NCBI GenBank assembly: GCA_024138025.1
Contig: JAMXBD010000824.1
Location: forward strand, 1 to 64,000
Source: Combretum micranthum
Lineage: Eukaryota; Streptophyta; Magnoliopsida; Myrtales; Combretaceae
Direction of reading: 5' to 3'
DNA: 64,000 bases
The notes under the pieces were generated by a model. It was not told where the DNA came from, made no database searches, and saw only the letters and a program-made list of their open reading frames with translations. A program made the translations under genes and the position numbers. Positions 1 to 9,792 of the stretch are shown one piece after another. Position 1 is the stretch's first letter, and each line of letters begins with the position of its first letter.

Positions 1-109
1 TTTATAAAACTCACTACATAATGCATAAATATTTACTAGCCAACCAACCTTTTTTCAAAAGTAGGTCCAGGAAGGATAAGCAAAATGAAGCCCAAATCAG
101 TAAAATAAA

Positions 110-118
110 GCTTCCCAG
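110..118. repeat. MULE target-site duplication, left copy
   Basis: GCTTCCCAG directly abuts the left TIR and is repeated exactly at 6905-6913 beyond the right TIR. Confidence 0.92.
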
Positions 119-304
119 GGGAAAAGGAAAAAAATATTATTAAAATTAAAAAAAATTACGAAAATGCCACTGGGACGAATTTAATCCCAGAAATAGGCAA
201 CACGGCCTCGTCTCTTCAAGAGACGAGGTCGTTAGTGCCTGACCTCGTCTCTTCAAGAGACGAGGCCAATGAAAGAGGCGGCCTCGTCTCTTGAAGAGAC
301 GAGG
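119..304 (+). repeat. Left MULE terminal inverted repeat
   Basis: It matches the reverse complement of about 6724-6904. Homology runs from the element end through three palindromic units and then becomes loose. It contains an A/T-rich outer part and the motif GGGACGAATTTAATCCCAG before the palindrome array. In Mutator elements the TIRs hold transposase-binding sites and promoters. Which bases do this here is not visible from sequence alone. Confidence 0.88.
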
Positions 305-377
305 TTGCTCCGTGTGACCTCGTCTCTTGAAGAGACGAGGTCATTAGTTAGTGACCTCGTCTCTTCAAGAGACGAGG
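206..377. repeat. Left subterminal array of five 23-nt palindromes
   Basis: Five units start at 206, 243, 282, 318 and 355, a spacing of 36-39 bp. Each has an 11-nt arm CCTCGTCTCTT, one central C or G, and the exact reverse complement arm AAGAGACGAGG. Spacers are short (about 13-16 nt) and only partly related. The array lies between the TIR end and the start of the transcribed region of MURA. This layout suits a repeated protein-binding site or a hairpin former, but no function is demonstrated. Confidence 0.9.
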
Positions 378-609
378 TCTGCGCGATAAACTGCAGCCGC
401 GCGCCTCTTTCCCCATTTCCCCCAAATTCGAAAAAAAGAACCCTAAATCCCAATTCTCTCAATCGGCATTGGTAGATTCTCCACGGCTTCTTAGGTTTTT
501 TTTGTGATTGGGCAATCTCAGAGCCCCCAGACGGTGTCTACATTGCAATTTGTGGGTTGGAGGAGCGATACGCGCGATAAATCACCGAAATCCGCCGGCG
601 AAATTTGAG

Positions 610-1255
610 GTATGATTTTCGTGATTTTTGATTTTTTTTGTTAATGAATGTTGCTACATTGTTCAATGGTGATAGTATGTGCTGTTAGAATCATTTAATT
701 GTGCAATTAGTAAGTGGAAGGATTTAATCCGGTTGTTGTATGTTATATAGATAGATACATACGTATACATATATGAAATTATTGGGAAAAAAAATAATAT
801 TGTGATTAGTTGTTGGATAATTTTTTAGGAAGTGCAGTTGGGAAAATAATTTAAAATAACTTGTAATGTCGCAACGGGTATTGTTGAGCGATTCCAATAC
901 GGTAGAAAATTTTCTAATTATATGGATATATATATATATTTGTAATTGGGGGGAAAAAAATTAATATAGTTATTGGTTGTTGGAAAATTATTTTAGGAAA
1001 TGTAGTTGGGAAAGAAATAAAAAAATAACTTGTAATGTCGTGAAGGGGGTGTATTCGGTACTGTAGTGTTGGTTTATCATGGAAATGTGCGGTGAAAAAA
1101 GATAATGTTTGTAGGAAATCAGAGTTTCTTAGGAAAAAAAAATAGAACTTTGGAAATGTTGCATTTGGAATTTGATTGAATATTATGAGGAATGAAACTC
1201 ATAAGTGTGATTTTGCGAATTTGATGCATTGAAGCTAATTTTGATGAGATGGCAG
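610..1255 (+). other. Candidate 5'-UTR intron of the MURA gene
   Basis: A donor G|GTATG at 610 follows a GC-richer, UTR-like stretch (about 400-609). An acceptor GGCAG ends at 1255, 13 bases before the MURA start codon. The interval is T-rich like a plant intron. It also contains two related segments (about 775-850 and 940-1030) that look like an internal duplication. Inferred from splice signals only. Confidence 0.45.
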
Positions 1256-1268
1256 GATTGTTGAGGAA

Positions 1269-4058
1269 ATGGATAAGGCAAAGTTCATACTGTATGCTCA
1301 TGGTAATATTGTACAAGAGGATGATGGTTTTTGTTATGATAAGCGGCCGGTTGCTATGGTCAGTATCAGTAGGAATTCAACATATGAGCAGATAGTGGAG
1401 ATTATTTGCAATAGATTAAAGGTAAATAGGTGTACACATCGGGTGGAGCTATATCATAGGGTAGCTATTGGAGATAGGACGCTACGTTATGATATTATTC
1501 CAGTGACCGATGATGATGCGGCGCATGAGATGTTGGTGTACACAGAGGGATCAGTGGCTGTTTATGTGCAGATATTTGAAAATGAATTGTCACAGGTACC
1601 CGCAGGGGATAGGGGCATTGATAGAAATATTGGAAGCCAGGGGCTGGTAGACTCAAACTCAACCCCAGCTCAGACAATAGGCAGTGCACAACTGGAAATA
1701 GGTAACTTTGAATTTTGTGGCGGTACTTCGATAGGTGGTGATGATATGGAGGCTGTGCAAGACTCATCAGTAAGTGAATCCAGTGACGACTATGATGATG
1801 ATGAAAACGATAATGTGGAAGTTTTTCCACAACAATATGCTTTGCCTGATGTGCAAAGAAGGGAAAATAGCTGGGACCGTTTCATTGCTCCTACTGATGT
1901 TGATGCAATAGGGAGCTCAGTGGCAGTTCCGTTTTTCAATGCTGAAGTTGGTAGTACTTATGCAGCATACGATGATGAGCAGGAAATGAGTGCTGGGAAT
2001 TGGAGCTTCAGTGATGAATTTAAGGTTGGGATGCGGTTTGAAACCAAAGATCATCTCATCCGGGCTGTTAAAATGTGGCACGTAAAGAACCACTATAACT
2101 TCAAGGTGGTGGATTCGGATCCAAGGTCATGGGCTGTGAAATGTACCGATATCCACAACAGAGGTTGTAAGTGGAGACTGAGAGGCAGTTATAAGAAACA
2201 CGGTGGCTGGTTTCATATCACTAAATTTGATGGGCCTCATACCTGCTTGGATGAAATCACTGGACAGGATCACTCTCAGTTGGACTCCACCAGCTTGTCT
2301 AGGGCCATAATATTGGAGATCCGCAATTCTCCAGATGTGAGGGCGAAGGATCTCCAAACGAATATATTAAAGGAGTTCGGATATAACGTTCACATAAAGA
2401 GAATTCGTGAGGCAAAGAGAAAGGCAATTGAGCAGGTGTACGGTAGTTGGGAGTCGTCTTACGTAGAGCTCCCGCATCTACTAAATGCAATTACTGAGGC
2501 AAATCCAGGAACGAAGGTCGATTGGCAAACTCAAGATTCAAATGCAGCCGGCCACGTGTTCTTGGATAAGCTTTTTTGGGCATTCGGTCCTTGTATCGAG
2601 GCGTTCCAGTATTGCAGGTATGTATTGTAATAATGCTTTAGTTTTGTTACACCTGATTGATATTCACTGACTATGTTATATACTTTTAATCATTGCAGAC
2701 CTGTGATCACAGTTGATGGTACCTTCCTGTATGGCAAGTACAAGCACAAATTGCTTATTGCAGTGGCAGTAGATGGTGCAAATCATATAGTCCCATTGGC
2801 CTACGGGCTAGTGGATGAGGAGAAGGCGGAAACCTGGGGTTGGTTCCTTGCAAAAGTGTTGGAACACGTCATCAAAGACCGATCCAACATTTGCTTGATA
2901 TCGGACCGCCATGCGGGTATCAAGAGTGCGGTGGAAGGTGACAATGCGGTGTGGCCTACAGGGTGGCCTTGGCGCTGGTGTATCCGGCATGTTGCAAGCA
3001 ATTTCAATTCGAAGGCCAAAAGCAAGGAATGTAAGGAAATAATAAAAAGAGCGGCCTATCAAGCGCAGAGTCGAAAATTTCATGGATACTTCAATGCAGC
3101 ACTTCAAAGCAATCCTTGGACGGGACGATATTTTCGTGAGCTACCTCCATGCATGTGGACCTTATCTTACGATGAAGGTGTCAGATATGGCCTAGGTACA
3201 ACAAACATGGCTGAGAGTTACAATTCGGTTATAAAAGATGCCCGGTGCTTACCAGTATCGGCATTGGTAAAAAAAACCTTCTACAATTGTAACTCTATAT
3301 TTAATAAGCACAGGCGTGAAGCCAGCGATGCCATGAGTATAGGTAAGTTGCTCACAGACTATGCTGCACATAAGTTTGAGCGATGGAATAGCATTTCCAG
3401 CTCGCATAGAGTGACATGTTTCGACTATCAAGAACGCATATATGAGGTTATAACTGCACCACGTCCTACAATGTATGGTCAGAAGGGGGATCATATTCAA
3501 AAGGTAGAGTTAAGAGCATGTAGATGTACGTGTAACAAGTGGCAGACATACAGAATTCCATGCTCACATGCAATGGCGGTAATGGGTACAATGCACATGG
3601 ATTGTCTTGCCTACGTCGGACAGTGGTACAGGTGGGACCACCAGCTAAAAGTGTATGGTCGCTCCTTCATTCCTGCAGCTGATAAGGCAAATTGGATTCG
3701 TTTGGACTTACCGAAGTGGCACCCTATACCGGGACTTATTAGGAAAAGGGGACGGCCTCGGGAGAAACGATTCCAGAATGAGATGGATATTCGAGAGGGC
3801 CCTCGTGGTTACGCATGCGATTGTTGTGGGCAGCAAGGCCACAACAGAAGGAGTTGTCCAAACGGGGGATCGATGGGTAGTGTACCAACGGGGCGGTCGA
3901 GTCGTAGTGGTAATTCTTTATTTCCATATGTTCTATACACTGTATTATTGAGTCATGACTGACGTTATGTTTGTTGTGCTTGTTTATAATCCATATTTGT
4001 TGTCAATAACAATATCTCCTATCGTTTCTTCGCAGATGGATCCCGGACCGCTCGATAG
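1269..4058 (+). CDS. MURA-type Mutator transposase
   Basis: Transposase that would bind the TIRs and cut and paste the element in the nucleus. Exon 1 is 1269-2617. Intron 1 is 2618-2698 (GTATGT...TTGCAG), and exon 2 starts at 2699. The splice restores a codon for Arg450 and joins the two halves in frame. Residues about 245-325 form the MuDR/WRKY-GCM1-like zinc-binding domain (KCTDIHNRGCKW...HTC). The DDE core has D456 (VDGTF), D519 (ISDRHAGI) and E622 (TTNMAESYN), plus the CIRHVASNF motif. A SWIM zinc finger follows at about 724-740 (CRCTC...IPCSH), then a basic RKRGRPRE patch and a CCHC zinc knuckle at 823-836. The C-terminus ends either at 3962 without splicing (870 aa) or after an intron 3910-4035 at 4058 (860 aa). 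All key residues are present and no stop interrupts it, so it could be active. Confidence 0.92.
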
Positions 4059-6266
4059 TTCATTACTGACGCAGCAGCCTGTACATAGGTCCACTCTAGC
4101 TGGGATGGGCAGGTCAGTTCATTTATCTATTTTATTGATTCCAGTTTTGTTTGATGCGGTGTTTATGATTTTTGATAAATATGTTCACTTTGTTGTAGGA
4201 GCATGAGGTACTACATTGTAGGCGCAGAGAGGCCAGGCTCAGGCGACCTGCTGGTATACCTACAGACGTGGACGAGCGCATGGTGCCATTCCTGTCGCAG
4301 GCAGGGTTCATAGGGGCGGCTCAGATGCCCTTCATTCAGCTGGATTGGCATCTGATTACTGCATTGGTCGAGCGATGGCGCCCAGAGACGCACACGTTCC
4401 ACATGACCACGGGAGAGTGGACTGTGACACTACAGGACGTTGCTATCCTGACGGGCCTCCCTGTGGATGGATTGGCCGTTACTGGCACGGCTCGCATGGA
4501 TTGGCCAGATTTGTGCGAGGATCTATTAGGAGTTCGGCCAGTCCCCGGCGTCGACATGGATGGAGGTCGGCTGAAGATGTCGTGGTTAGATAGCCACTTC
4601 ACCGACCTACCTGAGTTTGCTGATGACGTGATGATCCGACGTCATGCTAGGGCATACATTCTGTTGCTGCTTGGGGGATTTATTGTCGCAGACAAATCCT
4701 CCAACTACGTTCATCTTATGTACCTCCAGCTGCTCCGAGATTTCGAGCGAGCAGGGCAGCACGCATGGGGAGCTGCCTGTTTGGCTTGGCTGTACAGGCA
4801 GCTATGCCTGGCTTCCGACGTCGACACGGGGGACATGGCAGGACCACTAGTTGTCCTGCAGATATGGGCATGGGAGCACTTCCCCCACATTGCCCCGGTA
4901 CGGCGACTGCTCACCTCTGTTACCGCAGGCCGCCCACTCATCAGTCATTGGGGTGCGACTTTCGACGTCACCCGTGTGTCGACCCACCTATTGATTGAGT
5001 ACCGCGCCTCCTTTGATCGACAGATGCCACATCAGGTATGCGATAGATCAATTTTGATTTCCATTGCCTTCTACTCTTAAATTGCTATTGTACGGTCATT
5101 TTCTTATGCAGTACATCACTTTTGCTACTTCATCAGGTGGTGTGGGACCCATACAGCTCCATCCTGCCCGCCCTGCCACCGTACTGCCTGGTAGGCAACG
5201 ACGTATGGCGTGCCCGGGTGCCATTGGTATGCTTCTACCTTGTCGAGCACTACTATCCGGACAGAGTGCTCAGACAGTTTGGTGGTTTCCAGGAGATACC
5301 AGCCCCCCCTGCTGATATGAGACCCCTCCATGAGATTGACATGAGGGGACGTTCCGAGTGGAACTGGCAGTCCGAGCACGCTAGATGGATTGCTGAGTGG
5401 GATGCTCGGCGTGATTGCATTGTACAGATGCCAGATTTGCCGGCTGGGACATCTGACGATTACTTCCAGTGGTATTATGCCATCACCCGACGCTGGATCG
5501 GTCGCACGGGAGCTATCATGCGATACATGGTACGGTCGCTGTCTCTGTAAGCTTTATATATACTTGTACTGACTTATAAGCTATTCACTGATATAAATAT
5601 TTGCTATTACTCGCAGGCTGATTTCATTTCTAGCGTCCCTGACATGCCCCCAGAGCTCACTGCATCCACTGCACGAGATGTCTGTCGTGTAGTGGATGAG
5701 TTTATGGGCTGAACTTCAATGATCCAGTGCCACCAGCTCCACCAGCAGCAGCAGGACAGGGTGACCCACAGCCTCATACCTTACAGAGACGACATCCATC
5801 TAGAGAGAGGCGTGGGCGGGGACGGGGACGGGGTCGGGGCCGAGCTCGGGCTCCAGGTATACAGATCAGAGATGAGCCTGAGCCGTCCGACCTACCTCCA
5901 TTCGATGACTCTGGTCCTTCCCAGGTCATTCATGACGGGGCTGGCCCATCTTCCACTTCTTACGATATGGGGGACACCCCCATGCCAGACCCGTCATCCA
6001 GTGACTTCCACACTCCCCTGGCTCCACAGAAGAGGCGACCATCGCCATCTCATGATATGGGGGAGGGCCTTACACAGGTCGAGCCAGACCCTGTCCCATT
6101 CCACCAGTACAGTGCTGCTACGGGAGAGGAGCCCGCTCCAGTTACAGAGACTCGCCCATATTCCCCGCATCCTCATCATCAGCGTACCCCATTCCCGAGG
6201 ACATACGTGAGGCGGGGTAGAGGCCGAGGAAGAGGGAGCAGGGCCACACATCAGCAGGAGGAGTAG
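4036..6266 (+). CDS. Plant mobile domain (PMD) protein with RG-rich tail, MULE-borne, one frameshift
   Basis: Recognised as the PMD / aminotransferase-like plant mobile domain family (MAIN/MAIL1 relatives). Motifs include FIQLDWHLITALVERW, THTFHMTTGEWTVTLQDV and ILTGLPVDG. Proposed exons are 4036-4112, 4222-5035, 5137-5529 and 5617 onward. The last two introns join in phase 0 (PHQ|VVWDPY and RYM|ADFIS). For intron 1, only the acceptor at 4221 keeps frame. The acceptor at 4198 would add the family-like EHEVLHCRRREA segment but is out of frame. A missing base in the GGG run at 5706-5708 puts a TGA at 5710. In the shifted frame the protein continues to 6266 with a proline-rich linker and two Arg-Gly tracts. 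The start overlaps the possible MURA end, leaving no room for its own promoter. Biochemical function is not known from sequence. MAIN-like hosts act in nuclear silencing and genome maintenance. Confidence 0.85.
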
Positions 6267-6658
6267 TGGACGACAGATAGATTTTTCTTTTTATTTTCAT
6301 TTTGTATGTAGCTTTTTCTTATTTCATTGTATTATTCTTGTATGTATAGATCGTACTCATTTTCTCCTATTCATTCTATTAGAACAATCACTGTACATTT
6401 CATTCTATTTCATTTCCTACTATGTATTATGACTCTACGAATACTCATATTTTCATTGCACTGTCTATGATTGGGATTGGGAATGTGAGTTTCGATTGGG
6501 CTTCGAAACACTGTAGTTTGTTAGTTTTTTTGGCCATGTTGGAGGACGGTTAATGGCTTTTATCGCTGTTTATATTTGTATTTGACAGGTTTTTACAGGT
6601 TTTTTTAAATTTTTTCTTTTTCATGAAAGAAAATAGGATGGTGGGGATTTTGGCCTGG
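6267..6658 (+). other. 3' flank of the PMD gene inside the MULE
   Basis: T-rich non-coding DNA between the PMD stop codon and the right palindrome array. It probably holds the 3' UTR and polyadenylation region. No further gene is visible. Confidence 0.5.
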
Positions 6659-6818
6659 CCTCGTCTCTTGAAGAGACGGGTCTCTCCTTGGCCTAACCTC
6701 GTCTCTTCAAGAGACGAGGGCGACCTCGTCTCTCAAGAGACGAGGCCGCTCTTTCTTGGCCTCGTCTCTTGAAAGACGAGGTCAGGCACTAACGACCTCG
6801 TCTCTTGAAGAGACGAGG
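6659..6818. repeat. Right subterminal array of five palindromes
   Basis: Units start at 6659, 6697, 6724, 6760 and 6796. They have the same 11+1+11 design as the left array. The units at 6697 and 6796 are full length. Those at 6659, 6724 and 6760 have lost a base. The outermost unit (6796-6818) pairs with the left unit at 206-228 in the TIR alignment. Confidence 0.88.
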
Positions 6819-6904
6819 CCGTGTTGCCTATTTCTGGGATTAAATTCGTCCCAGTGGTATTTTCGTAATTTTTTTTAATTTTAATAATATTTTTTTCCTT
6901 TTCC
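6724..6904 (-). repeat. Right MULE terminal inverted repeat
   Basis: Reverse complement of the left TIR. Some palindromic units here have lost one base (for example 6724-6745 and 6760-6781), whereas all left-hand units are full length. The outer 110 bases are nearly identical to the left TIR. Confidence 0.88.
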
Positions 6905-6913
6905 GCTTCCCAG
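6905..6913. repeat. MULE target-site duplication, right copy
   Basis: GCTTCCCAG, identical to 110-118. The sequence after it leads into the promoter-proximal region of the sHSP gene at 7072. Confidence 0.92.
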
Positions 6914-6922
6914 CAAAGATAA

Positions 6923-6950
6923 TTCTAACGGAAATTACTAGAATCTTGAA
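6923..6950 (+). promoter_or_regulatory. Weak candidate heat-shock element upstream of the class VI-like sHSP
   Basis: TTC at 6923 and GAA at 6931, 6941 and 6948 lie between the MULE end and the gene. Only the 6931/6941 pair keeps the 5-bp register, so this is a poor HSE. The MULE may have separated the gene from more distal promoter sequence. Confidence 0.25.
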
Positions 6951-7071
6951 AAGGACAAAGATAGCGTTTCCACCCCCACCCAGTTCACTCATCACTGCGT
7001 CGGTGGATTCGACACTCGTTCTCCCAATTCACTCCACTCTCTCTCTCGTCCTTCCGACCAGTGAAGTCACC

Positions 7072-7561
7072 ATGTCCATAATTCCAATCAACGAACGAAG
7101 ACCCCGAAACACGAGCCCTGTCAACGACATATGGACTCGATCCTCTCTCCAAGACAACCTCGTCTCTTCCATCGACGGATGGCGTCCATTCACCAACTTC
7201 CCCATCCCCACTTCCTCGTCTCGCTTCCCCGGCCTGGTCCTCGGCTCATTTTCTCCAGCAGCTACTCAGCTCAACACGCGGTTCGACTGGCAGGAAACGC
7301 GTGACTCTCACGTGTTCAAGGGTTACTTCCCGGGTCTAACTCGTGACGACGTGGAGATCCAGGTCGGGAGCGAGTCGAGTGACCGAGTCGTCAAAATCAG
7401 TGCTGGATCGAAGTTCTCGGGAAGCTTCGAGTTGCCAACCGACGCGAGGATGATTTGGTGACTGCGGATATGGAAAAAGGGTTCTTGTTGTTACTGTTCC
7501 TAAGGAAATTGAGCGAGGGAATTATAGGTCTAATGTTAGGGTTATTGAGATTATGGATTGA
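7072..7561 (+). pseudogene. Class VI-like small heat-shock protein gene with two frameshifts
   Basis: An alpha-crystallin-domain chaperone, predicted cytosolic, that would hold unfolding proteins under heat. The product starts MSIIPINERR and has an N-terminal arm of about 65 residues. The crystallin domain includes RFDWQETRDSHVFKGYFPGL and FSGSFELPTDARM. This most resembles the plant class VI Hsp18.5 type rather than class I. The frame runs from 7072 to a premature TGA at 7459. One missing base near 7452 and one near 7480 (both next to G runs) would restore a continuous frame to 7561 (about 163 aa). That frame includes the VLVVTVPKE strand and a terminal VRVIEI, the usual I-x-I anchor. Either a recent pseudogene or two homopolymer errors in the assembly. 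The MULE sits 167 bp upstream. Confidence 0.8.
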
Positions 7562-8075
7562 TCGAAAAATTGTCGTAGAAATGTGGTAAACTTGTTCCTA
7601 CGTAATTACGGTAAAGAAAATAAAAAACGATACTTTGAGCGTGTTATATGTGTGTTTAAATGGTGAAAATTATGATCATAAGCATATATAAGCATGTTGA
7701 TTTCATCTTTTGTGTATATATATATTTTTAATCCGATCTGTGTCCTGATGTATGTTGAATTGTTTACCTTAGCATTCTTGAATGTTAATTGGCTCCGATG
7801 TATGTTGAAACGACTGCCACGGTATCGGATTATTTACCAAACAAAAAATTACTGTAGCAGAAAATAAGGATGCAAAGAAGAGACTCGGATCATTTCACCA
7901 TCAAATTGTCTTCATCTTCAATTGGAGATGATCAAATGCTTTTTCAGATCGCATCTGCATAACATTTAACAGGCAAATTCTTCAATTGCTATTGATCTAT
8001 TACTACAGAACTGGTTTCCAAATTCCTTGCTTATTAATGAAAAAGCATTCCTTGTTGTTTCTTCTTCGAAACTGC

Positions 8076-9714
8076 TCATTTCCCTCTGGGGAACGATCGA
8101 ATCAGCCCCGAAATCTCTACAACGGAATTGTAGGTAGATCCACCTTCCTTGATGCTATTCTGGACTCCATGCTTAAATTCCATCATTTTTTGTCTCATCT
8201 GTCTCCCTTCCTCACCAACCATTAGTTTCTTGACTGCACACACTATTCCATCTCTTTCGAACTTCTCCAGTGCAAGTCCTACCAGCCAAACATGGCTCAA
8301 GTACCGCGCATTTACTCTCTGGTCTCCAAAGCACGGGCTGCAAATCATGGGCACTCCTTCAGAGATACTTTCCAGCGTTGAATTCCAGCCACAGTGGCTC
8401 CAGAAGCCCCCAACCGATTCATGTGCTAAAACTTCTTCTGGGGTGCCCATTTCACAATGCAACCCCTTTCTCCAACATTCTGTAGGAATCCAGAAGGGAG
8501 GAACTCAGTCCATTCAGAGCCATGGACCGAGCCAGGGCGAATCACCCACAGAAGGCTGCTTGGCATGAGCAAGCCCCCAAGCCATTTCAATGAGTATGTC
8601 CTTGCTAATAGATGCTATACTTCCTATGCTGATATATAGGACTGAGTTCTTGGCTTGTTTGTCTAGCCATGTGATGCAACTATTATCCTCTTCAAACAAA
8701 CTCCTCGAGAAAGATGGAGCAAGCTTGTGTAGAGGACCTACTGCATAAACCGGAACCTTGTCCTGTTCCCTGATCTTAGTCAGTCCTACATGCTCAAGGA
8801 ACTCTACGTGTTTATGATAATTGCAGCTGATGATCTTGGCTTTCCAACTTCTACTAGAAGCTCCAGCAATCGCTCATAGTCATTGTACCGATATATGGGA
8901 AGATCTCTAAATCTAATAGGACCGAGTCCAGGCACAAGCTCTTCTGACGTCGACTCTGCGTCGGTCAAGAAAAATTAATTTTGCAAGTCGAAGTCTGAGA
9001 TGGTAAATTTTAGATTCATATCTGTCCATCTAAAATTTTTTAAATGATCTTATACAATTATAAACTCTAAATCCAGAACCATCCATTTAAAAGTTCAAGC
9101 CCAAATTTATGATCAAAACAATCTTGAAGTTGATTATCGCTAAAGTACAACTCTATTGCATGCTATCTAAGATTTTCTCTTATCAATTCTTAAAGAAATC
9201 ACTGAAGAGTATACAAACCTTGCAAGGGAACGTAGCCAGCTTTACGTAGTCGAGGATATTCAGGGTAAATCCGTGCATTGCCAGCACAAATCGTTCGGAG
9301 AGTCATACATGGAAGACTGAAATATCTTGCTACTTCCTCTGGAAAGTGCATGACTGCATCATATATGATGCAGGCAATCTCATCCCTGTGATCGTATTGT
9401 TCAATCATTCGCCTAAGGATCTCAACGCAGCTAGAGTTCAGCTTATTGATTACAGTAATAAAATCTCCAGAGGTCTTCTCGTTTTCAGACAAACCATCAG
9501 GAATGGATAGGAATTCAAATCCAGGAATATTGCTTGGGTCAGGAAAGTTGAAGTGTGTATGAGCAACTACAATGGAAAAACCATGGGATTGAAGTAATCC
9601 TCCAAGCTGAAGCATGGGACTGACATGGCCTTGGTATGGACATGGTACCAGGATCAACCTGGGACATTTCTCTCTTGGTTTTTCCACTGTGTTTTCAAGT
9701 TTATATGGTTGCAT
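8076..9714 (-). pseudogene. UGT76-like UDP-glycosyltransferase, two exons, three frameshifts
   Basis: A family-1 glycosyltransferase that would transfer a sugar, probably glucose, from UDP-sugar to a small molecule in the cytosol. Exon 1 (9714-9219) begins MQPYKLENTVEKP and has the catalytic His30 in CPYQGH and the partner Asp119 in CIIYDAV. The phase-1 intron is 9218-8956 (AAG|GTTTGT...GACGCAG|AG). Exon 2 (8955-8076) carries the C-terminal domain and the PSPG box with [20 protein letters not shown] and a terminal FGDQ, whose Gln favours UDP-glucose. Three lesions break exon 2: about 8807 (1 nt), about 8548-8554 (2 nt) and about 8438-8442 (1 nt). Adding four bases gives 460 codons, the usual family length. 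I chose the start at 9714 over the upstream in-frame 9792 because the family begins shortly before the P-x-Q-G-H motif. Confidence 0.85.
8956..9218 (-). other. Intron of the UGT76-like gene
   Basis: 263 bp with GT-AG ends on the minus strand. It joins LQ|E codons to give LQESTSEELVPGLGP, which matches the family at this position. A single phase-1 intron in this region is typical of the UGT76 group. Confidence 0.8.
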
Positions 9715-9792
9715 CTGAACCCAGCTGCTGATGTATGGTAAGCTCAAAGTTATCAAGTGAGATTTGGTTGCAAAGTGAATAGGAATAGCCAC

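Larger units (their letters stand above)
119..6904 (+). mobile_element. Complete Mutator-like element (MULE) carrying MURA and a PMD gene
   Basis: A 6.79-kb DNA transposon bounded by a perfect 9-bp TSD (GCTTCCCAG at 110-118 and 6905-6913). Its TIRs begin GGGAAAAGGAAAAAAATATT on the left and GGAAAAGGAAAAAAATATT on the right. The first 130 or so bases of the two TIRs differ by about one substitution and one base of length. Both TIRs run inward into arrays of palindromes. Inside are a MURA transposase (1269-4058) and a PMD gene (4036-6266) on the same strand. The perfect TSD, nearly identical TIRs and open transposase frame suggest a recent insertion that may be autonomous. A 9-bp TSD is the Mutator hallmark. 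The interior is more GC-rich than the flanks. Confidence 0.93.

Noticed and set aside
206..377. Regular repeat-spacer pattern resembling a CRISPR array
   Set aside because: Plant nuclear context, repeats are perfect palindromes within transposon TIRs, spacers are only 13-16 nt, and a mirrored array occurs at the other end of the MULE.
5719..6210. Second frame of 163 aa overlapping the PMD tail
   Set aside because: Low-complexity shadow; the frame starting near 5712 gives the RG-rich tail that continues the PMD protein.
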